Source: CAZYMF01 sp964648215
Lineage (GTDB): Bacteria; Desulfobacterota; Binatia; HRBIN30; JACQVA1
Direction: 5' to 3'
Length of the DNA: 64,000 nucleotides
Assembly (NCBI GenBank): GCA_964648215.1
Contig: CAZYMF010000007.1
Span: forward strand, 1 to 64,000
Shown: positions 59,886 through 64,000 of the stretch, piece by piece
How positions within the stretch are numbered: the first letter of the stretch is position 1
Layout: each line of letters starts with the position of its first letter
Translations under genes and position numbers: made by a program
The notes under the pieces: model-generated
The model's database searches: none
What the model was told of the DNA's origin: nothing
The model's input: the letters and a program-made list of their open reading frames with translations, nothing else

Positions 59886-60724
59886 GCGACGCCCCGTCGA
59901 GTTCCAGCTCCGTTCCGTCGCGCTTCGTGGGGGTCAAGTTCCACCACGCCGGTACGATCTACCCGTACACACCGGGCGGTCTGGACCTCAACCCCGGCGA
60001 CGCGGTCATCGTCGAGACCGAGCGCGGCGGCTCGGCGCTGGGCACCGTGGCCCGCGGCGTCGACGCACAGCCGCCGGCCGCGCCGGGGGAGCGAGTCTAC
60101 CGCGTCATCAAGAGGGCGGACGCGCGCGACTTTCGCCGCGACGAAGTCAATCACCAGCGCCAGCGCGACGCCCAGCGGATCGCCCTGCACCGCATTCGCG
60201 AGCGCAATCTGCCGATGAAGTTGATCCAGGTCGAATGTCCCTTCGACGGCAGCAAGATCGTCTTCTACTTCACCGCCGACAGCCGTGTCGACTTCCGTGA
60301 CCTGGTCCGCGACTTGGCGCAGACCCTGCATACGCGCATCGACATGAAGCAGATCGGGGCTCGGGACGAGACCAAGGTCATCGGCGGCGTCGGCCCCTGC
60401 GGCCGCGAGCTGTGCTGCTCCAGCTGGTTGACGAGCTTTCACAACGTCTCGGTGAAGATGGCCAAGGACCAGGGCCTGTCGCTCAATCCGTCCAAGCTCG
60501 CCGGCATGTGCGGACGGCTCAAGTGCTGCCTGCGCTACGAGTACGACACCTATCGCGAGCTCGGAAGGCGGTTGCCCTCGATGGGAGCCAAGGTGACGTG
60601 CGTTCAGGGCGACGGCGTCGTCACGCACCAGAACGTCCTGAAACAGACGGTGATGGTGCGCCGGGAGGACGGCACCGAGGTGGAAGCCACCCTCGAGGAT
60701 CTGGTCCAGAAGAAGGCGCCGTAG
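59882..60724 (+). CDS. PSP1-domain protein RicT/YaaT
   Basis: 280 residues. A PSP1 core (VGVKFHHAGTIYPYTPG; SKIVFYFTADSRVDFRDLVRDLA) is followed by the two cysteine clusters of the family, PCGRELCCSSWL and MCGRLKCCLRYEY. In Bacillus RicT (YaaT) these bind Fe-S clusters in a complex with RicA/RicF that affects RNase Y. The order holB-ricT-metG-tatD is conserved among many bacteria, here shared with tmk. Role in this organism is inferred. Confidence 0.9.
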   Translation: MSDAPSSSSSVPSRFVGVKFHHAGTIYPYTPGGLDLNPGDAVIVETERGGSALGTVARGVDAQPPAAPGERVYRVIKRADARDFRRDEVNHQRQRDAQRIALHRIRERNLPMKLIQVECPFDGSKIVFYFTADSRVDFRDLVRDLAQTLHTRIDMKQIGARDETKVIGGVGPCGRELCCSSWLTSFHNVSVKMAKDQGLSLNPSKLAGMCGRLKCCLRYEYDTYRELGRRLPSMGAKVTCVQGDGVVTHQNVLKQTVMVRREDGTEVEATLEDLVQKKAP

Positions 60725-60750
60725 GCGCGCCGCAACTCTCGTTGATTCCG

Positions 60751-62280
60751 ATGAGCTTCTACGTCACCACGCCGATCTACTACATCAACGCCGAGCCGCA
60801 CCTGGGCCACTTCTACACCACCCTGGTCGGGGACGTGCTGGCGCGCTTTCACCGCGGCCGCGGGGAAGAGACGTTCTTCCTGACCGGAACCGACGAGCAC
60901 GGCGACAAGATCGCCAACGCCGCCAAGGCCGCCGGCGTCGAGCCGCGGGCGCATGCGGATCGCATCAGCCGGATCTTCCGCGACACGTGGGACGCCTGCG
61001 GCTTTGCTCTCGACGCCTTCGTGCGCACCACCGACCCCGATCACGTGGCCGTGGTGCAGGGGTTCCTCGCCCGGTTGCACGAAAAGGGCGACATTTACTT
61101 CGGCAGCTACACGGGGCTCTATTGCACCGAGTGCGAGCGCCTGTACACCGAGAAGGAGCTGGTCGACGGCAAGTGCCCCGATCATCTCGTTGCCCCGGCT
61201 CGCGTCAGCGAGGACAACTACTTCTTCCGCATGAGCAAGTACCAGGGCGCGCTGCTCGCCGCGCTGGAGGCGCGTCCGGAGCTCATCGTGCCCGACCAGT
61301 ACCGCAACGAGGTGCTGTCGCTGTTGCGGACCGAGGCCCTCGGCGACCTGTGCATTTCGCGGCCGAAGTCGCGGTTGACGTGGGGCATCGAGCTCCCGTT
61401 CGACCGCAACTACGTCACCTACGTCTGGTTCGACGCGCTGATCAGCTACGTCAGCGGGCTGAAGGCGCGCGGCCCCGAGATCTTCGAGAAGTTCTGGCCG
61501 GTCTGCCATCACCTGATCGGCAAGGACATCCTCAAGCCGCACGGCATCTTCTGGCCGACGATGCTGATGGCCCTGGACGTGCCCGTCTATCACCAGCTGC
61601 ACGTCCACGGGTACTGGATTCGCGGCGAGAGCAAGATGTCGAAGACCCTGGGAAACGTCATCCGGCCGCTGGAGATGAAGCAGCGGTACGGCATGGACTC
61701 GTTCCGCTACTTCCTGCTGCGCGACATGGCTTTCGGGCAGGACGCCTCGTTCACCGAGGACAACTTCGTCACCCGGGTGAATGCCGACCTGGCCAACAAT
61801 CTGGGCAATCTGGTCAGCCGCACGCTGTCGATGCAGCAGCGCTATTTTCAGGGGGCGGTGCAGCCGCTCGGCGCGCCGTCGGCGGAGGACCGCGAGCTGA
61901 TGGCGGCGTTTGCCAAGGCCGAGCGCGAAGTGCCCGCGTTCACCGAGCGCTTCGCGTTCCATCGTGCCCTCGAGGCACTGTGGCGCGCCATCGATCACGC
62001 CAACAAGTACGTCGTCACCACGGCGCCGTTCACCCTGGCCAAGGACCAGAGCCAGCGACCCCGGGTGGGCGCCATTCTACACCACCTGCTCGAGGCGCTG
62101 CGCGCGACGGCGATCCTGTTGCAGCCGTTCTTGCCGGAGACCAGCGAGCGGATTCTCGCTGGTCTCGACCTGTCGGCGGAGAACGCGCGCGGTGAGTGGG
62201 GCGCCCATTTTGCGGCGGGCCATCAAACGGCGCCGCCGGTGATTCTGTTTCCCCGCATCGAGACGGCGGCCTCGTCGTAG
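60751..62280 (+). CDS. metG: Methionyl-tRNA synthetase, short form without C-terminal tRNA-binding domain
   Basis: 509 residues. YVTTPIYYINAEPHLGHFYTTL (HIGH-type motif), a CP domain with a single knuckle (LYCTECERLY and DGKCPDH), YVWFDALISYVSG, IGKDILKPHGIFWPTML, and the KMSKT loop SKMSKTLGNVI. The helical anticodon-binding domain ends near 500, and the protein stops there. The EMAP-like C-terminal dimerisation domain is absent and is encoded separately at 33614. It starts 26 nt after ricT; tatD follows without any spacer. Confidence 0.95.
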   Translation: MSFYVTTPIYYINAEPHLGHFYTTLVGDVLARFHRGRGEETFFLTGTDEHGDKIANAAKAAGVEPRAHADRISRIFRDTWDACGFALDAFVRTTDPDHVAVVQGFLARLHEKGDIYFGSYTGLYCTECERLYTEKELVDGKCPDHLVAPARVSEDNYFFRMSKYQGALLAALEARPELIVPDQYRNEVLSLLRTEALGDLCISRPKSRLTWGIELPFDRNYVTYVWFDALISYVSGLKARGPEIFEKFWPVCHHLIGKDILKPHGIFWPTMLMALDVPVYHQLHVHGYWIRGESKMSKTLGNVIRPLEMKQRYGMDSFRYFLLRDMAFGQDASFTEDNFVTRVNADLANNLGNLVSRTLSMQQRYFQGAVQPLGAPSAEDRELMAAFAKAEREVPAFTERFAFHRALEALWRAIDHANKYVVTTAPFTLAKDQSQRPRVGAILHHLLEALRATAILLQPFLPETSERILAGLDLSAENARGEWGAHFAAGHQTAPPVILFPRIETAASS

Positions 62281-63111
62281 ATGGCCGCGCCGCTTCGTCC
62301 CCAAGATCTGCCGCGCCCGGCCCCGGGTGTGACGGTGATCGATTCGCACTGTCATCTCGACGAGGAGCGTTTTGCCGGAGACCGTGAAGCGGTCATTGCC
62401 CGCGCCGTCGCCGCGGGCGTGACGACGATGATCAGCATCGGTGCCGGCGGCCCGATGCAGTGCAACCACGCGGCGGTGGCTCTGGCGGCGGCGCATCCGC
62501 AAGTCTTCGCCACCGTCGGCATCCATCCGCACGACGCGAGCACGATGACGGACGACGTGCTCGGCGAGATCGAGTGTCTGGCGCGACAGCCCAAGGTCGT
62601 GGCCATCGGCGAAACCGGTCTCGACTACTACTACGACAACTCGCCGCGACCGGCGCAGCAGACGGCATTGCGGCGGAGCGTCGCGCTTGCCCGCCGCCTC
62701 GGTCTGCCGATCTCGGTTCACCTGCGCGACGCGTACGACGACGCCGCCCGGATTCTGCGCGAAGAACGGGCGGCCGAGGTCGGCGGCGTCATCCACTGCT
62801 TCTCCGGCGGGCCGGCCGAGGCGCGGCGTTTCCTCGATCTCGGCTTTCACCTGTCCTTCAGCGGGATCCTGACGTTCAAGGCCGCCGACGACATCCGCGC
62901 CGCCGCGCGGCTGGCGCCCCCCGATCGACTGCTCGTCGAGACCGACGCCCCGTTTCTCGCCCCGGTGCCCTGCCGCGGCCGGCGTAACGAGCCGGCGCTG
63001 GTTCTCTATACCGCGCGCGCTCTGGCGGAGCTTCGCGGGCTGCCCCTCGACGAGCTGGCACGGCTGACCCGCGCGAACACGGTGGCGCTGTTTCGCCTGC
63101 CGCCGGGCTGA
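62281..63111 (+). CDS. tatD: TatD-family metal-dependent hydrolase/DNase
   Basis: 276 residues. IDSHCHLDEERF (HxH metal site), VGIHPHDAS, VVAIGETGLDYYYDNS (Glu), PISVHLRDA, GVIHCFSGG and LLVETDAPFLAPVPCRGRRNEP (Asp) give all TatD metal ligands. TatD enzymes are 3'-5' exonucleases or D-aminoacyl-tRNA-linked hydrolases. The first ATG abuts the metG stop; the family core begins near residue 20, so a start around GVTVIDSHCHL could also be used. Confidence 0.92.
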   Translation: MAAPLRPQDLPRPAPGVTVIDSHCHLDEERFAGDREAVIARAVAAGVTTMISIGAGGPMQCNHAAVALAAAHPQVFATVGIHPHDASTMTDDVLGEIECLARQPKVVAIGETGLDYYYDNSPRPAQQTALRRSVALARRLGLPISVHLRDAYDDAARILREERAAEVGGVIHCFSGGPAEARRFLDLGFHLSFSGILTFKAADDIRAAARLAPPDRLLVETDAPFLAPVPCRGRRNEPALVLYTARALAELRGLPLDELARLTRANTVALFRLPPG

Positions 63112-63124
63112 CGGCCGCCGTCAG
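63108..63124. terminator. Hairpin spanning both stop codons of convergent tatD and the hybrid kinase
   Basis: CTGACGG-CCG-CCGTCAG, a perfect 7-bp stem with a 3-nt loop that contains both TGA stops. Without a U-tract, its use as a bidirectional terminator is only possible. Confidence 0.4.
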
Positions 63125-64000
63125 GCCGCGTCGGCTACGGCGAGCGCGTTGAGCGCCTCGTGCAGCTGCGCCCCGGTGCAAGGCTTGCTCAGCGTGGGCT
63201 GGGCCGGCAACTGCGCCCGCAGGCGGCTCTCCGTGCGCCACAGGCCACCGGTGACGAAGATGACGCGCCGGGCGACTTGCGGGTGACTCGCCTGCAGCCG
63301 GGCGAAAACCTCGGGACCACCGATGTCCGGGAGGCGGACGTCGAGGAGCACGACGTCGAAGGGACGGGTCGTGAGCGCCTCCAGCGCCGCTTGACCGGTG
63401 GCGGCGCGCTCTGCCGTGAGGCCCTCCAGCTTGAGCAGATCGATCAGGGCATCGGCCACATGGTCATCGTCATCGACCACGATGGCCGTACGCAGACCGT
63501 GGTCGGCCGAGCGCGGGGCCGCGGGCAAGGTGAGCGCGAAGGTGGTGCCGTGACCGATCTCACTGTGCACGGTCAGATCGCCGTCGTGCGCCCGCACGAT
63601 CCCGTAACTCACGCTCAGGCCGAGGCCGCTGCCCTCGCGTTTGGTGGTGAAGAACGGATCGAAGATGCGGGTGAGATGCTCGGCGGCGACTCCCGGTCCG
63701 GAGTCGGCGATGTCGAGGCGGACGCGATCCTGGTCGGCGCGGCCCCGGATGACCAGATTGCCTCCCTCGCCGGACAGGGCCTGAGCCGCATTGGTGAACA
63801 GGTTGACCAGCACCTGCTCGATCTGCTTGGCGTCGGCCCATACCGGCGGCAGCCCGGGCTCGAAGTCCACCGAGACGCGCACGTGGTGTTTTCGCAGGTC
63901 GTGGTCGAGCAAGGCGAGCGTCTCGGCGACCAGGCCGGGCAGCTCGACGCCGCCGCGCCGGGGCGGCTCCGGGCGGGCGAACCCCAGCAGCGCCTGCACG
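63121..64000 (-). CDS. Hybrid sensor kinase with C-terminal receiver (N-terminal part outside the window)
   Basis: The frame is open at the right edge; 292 residues are seen. It begins after the phosphoacceptor His (QALLGFARPEPPRRG is the usual post-H-box helix), then HATPase boxes QVLVNLFTNAAQAL (N), LDIADSGPGV (G1), FFTTKREGSGLGLSVSYGIV (F/G2). A C-terminal receiver follows with VVDDDDHVADAL, FDVVLLDVRLPDIGG (phosphoacceptor Asp) and the Lys near PTLSKPCTG. Sensor domains are unseen. Confidence 0.88.
   Translation of the reverse strand, partial: VQALLGFARPEPPRRGGVELPGLVAETLALLDHDLRKHHVRVSVDFEPGLPPVWADAKQIEQVLVNLFTNAAQALSGEGGNLVIRGRADQDRVRLDIADSGPGVAAEHLTRIFDPFFTTKREGSGLGLSVSYGIVRAHDGDLTVHSEIGHGTTFALTLPAAPRSADHGLRTAIVVDDDDHVADALIDLLKLEGLTAERAATGQAALEALTTRPFDVVLLDVRLPDIGGPEVFARLQASHPQVARRVIFVTGGLWRTESRLRAQLPAQPTLSKPCTGAQLHEALNALAVADAA

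Overview
The window is a high-GC (roughly two-thirds G+C by eye) bacterial scaffold with two runs of N (100 N at 3201-3300, 10 N at 22892-22901), which points to a draft or metagenome assembly. LpxA, System I cytochrome c maturation, DnaB and a type IVa pilus locus show a Gram-negative (diderm) bacterium. The pilus gene order (pilB, pilT, pilC, regulator, pilA, then TPR/ABC/glycosyltransferase genes, pilD and minor pilins) recalls the Geobacter-type locus. With the Cys-type CcmE, this suggests a deltaproteobacterial-grade lineage (Desulfobacterota, Myxococcota or Binatota). That placement is inference. I see no rRNA, tRNA, CRISPR array, phage or insertion sequence.

Layout. 1-9.9 kb: an MNT/HEPN toxin-antitoxin-type pair; a C13/caspase-like protease fused to PDZ and thioredoxin domains, cut by the first gap; a 2-oxoacid dehydrogenase operon (E1 alpha, E1 beta, E2, no E3); a Memo-family protein; an RlmD-type rRNA methyltransferase; and an AhpD-like protein. 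10-14.2 kb: a tightly coupled amino-sugar operon (BadF-type kinase, ceramidase-like amidohydrolase, SIS protein, NagA). 14.3-19.3 kb: a secreted hypothetical protein, a degenerate HtrA-like protein, pabB-pabC for folate, yacG and lpxA. 19.4-26.4 kb: System I cytochrome c maturation in two convergent half-operons (ccmE-F-H-I-like on +, ccmA-B-C-D on -) that meet around the second gap. 26.4-34.9 kb: housekeeping genes (ispF, lapA-like, moeA, an NtrB/NtrC-type two-component pair, thiE, dnaB, a free tRNA-binding domain, aroE).

34.9-57.3 kb is a type IVa pilus island: pilB-pilT-pilC, a membrane-bound one-piece sigma54 activator, two tandem pilins, an ABC transporter with TPR and TMTC-like proteins, a glycan-assembly set (GT39-like, DPM1-like GT2, ATP-grasp, flippase-like, methyltransferase, GT4), pilD and four minor pilins. 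The likely logic is that the fused PilS-PAS/PilR-AAA+ protein activates sigma54 promoters that I can read upstream of pilC and pilA, while the embedded glycan genes may decorate the pilus or the cell surface. 57.4-64 kb: two stand-alone receivers, then tmk-holB-ricT-metG-tatD, a conserved housekeeping block, and a hybrid sensor kinase cut by the window end. MetG lacks its C-terminal tRNA-binding domain, and a free copy of that domain lies 27 kb upstream.

Regulation visible in the sequence: many monocistronic or operon-first genes have a near-consensus -35/-10 pair ending only 6-12 nt before the start codon and no Shine-Dalgarno, which implies leaderless or near-leaderless transcripts. moeA and the NtrB-like kinase appear to share one -35 element in opposite directions.
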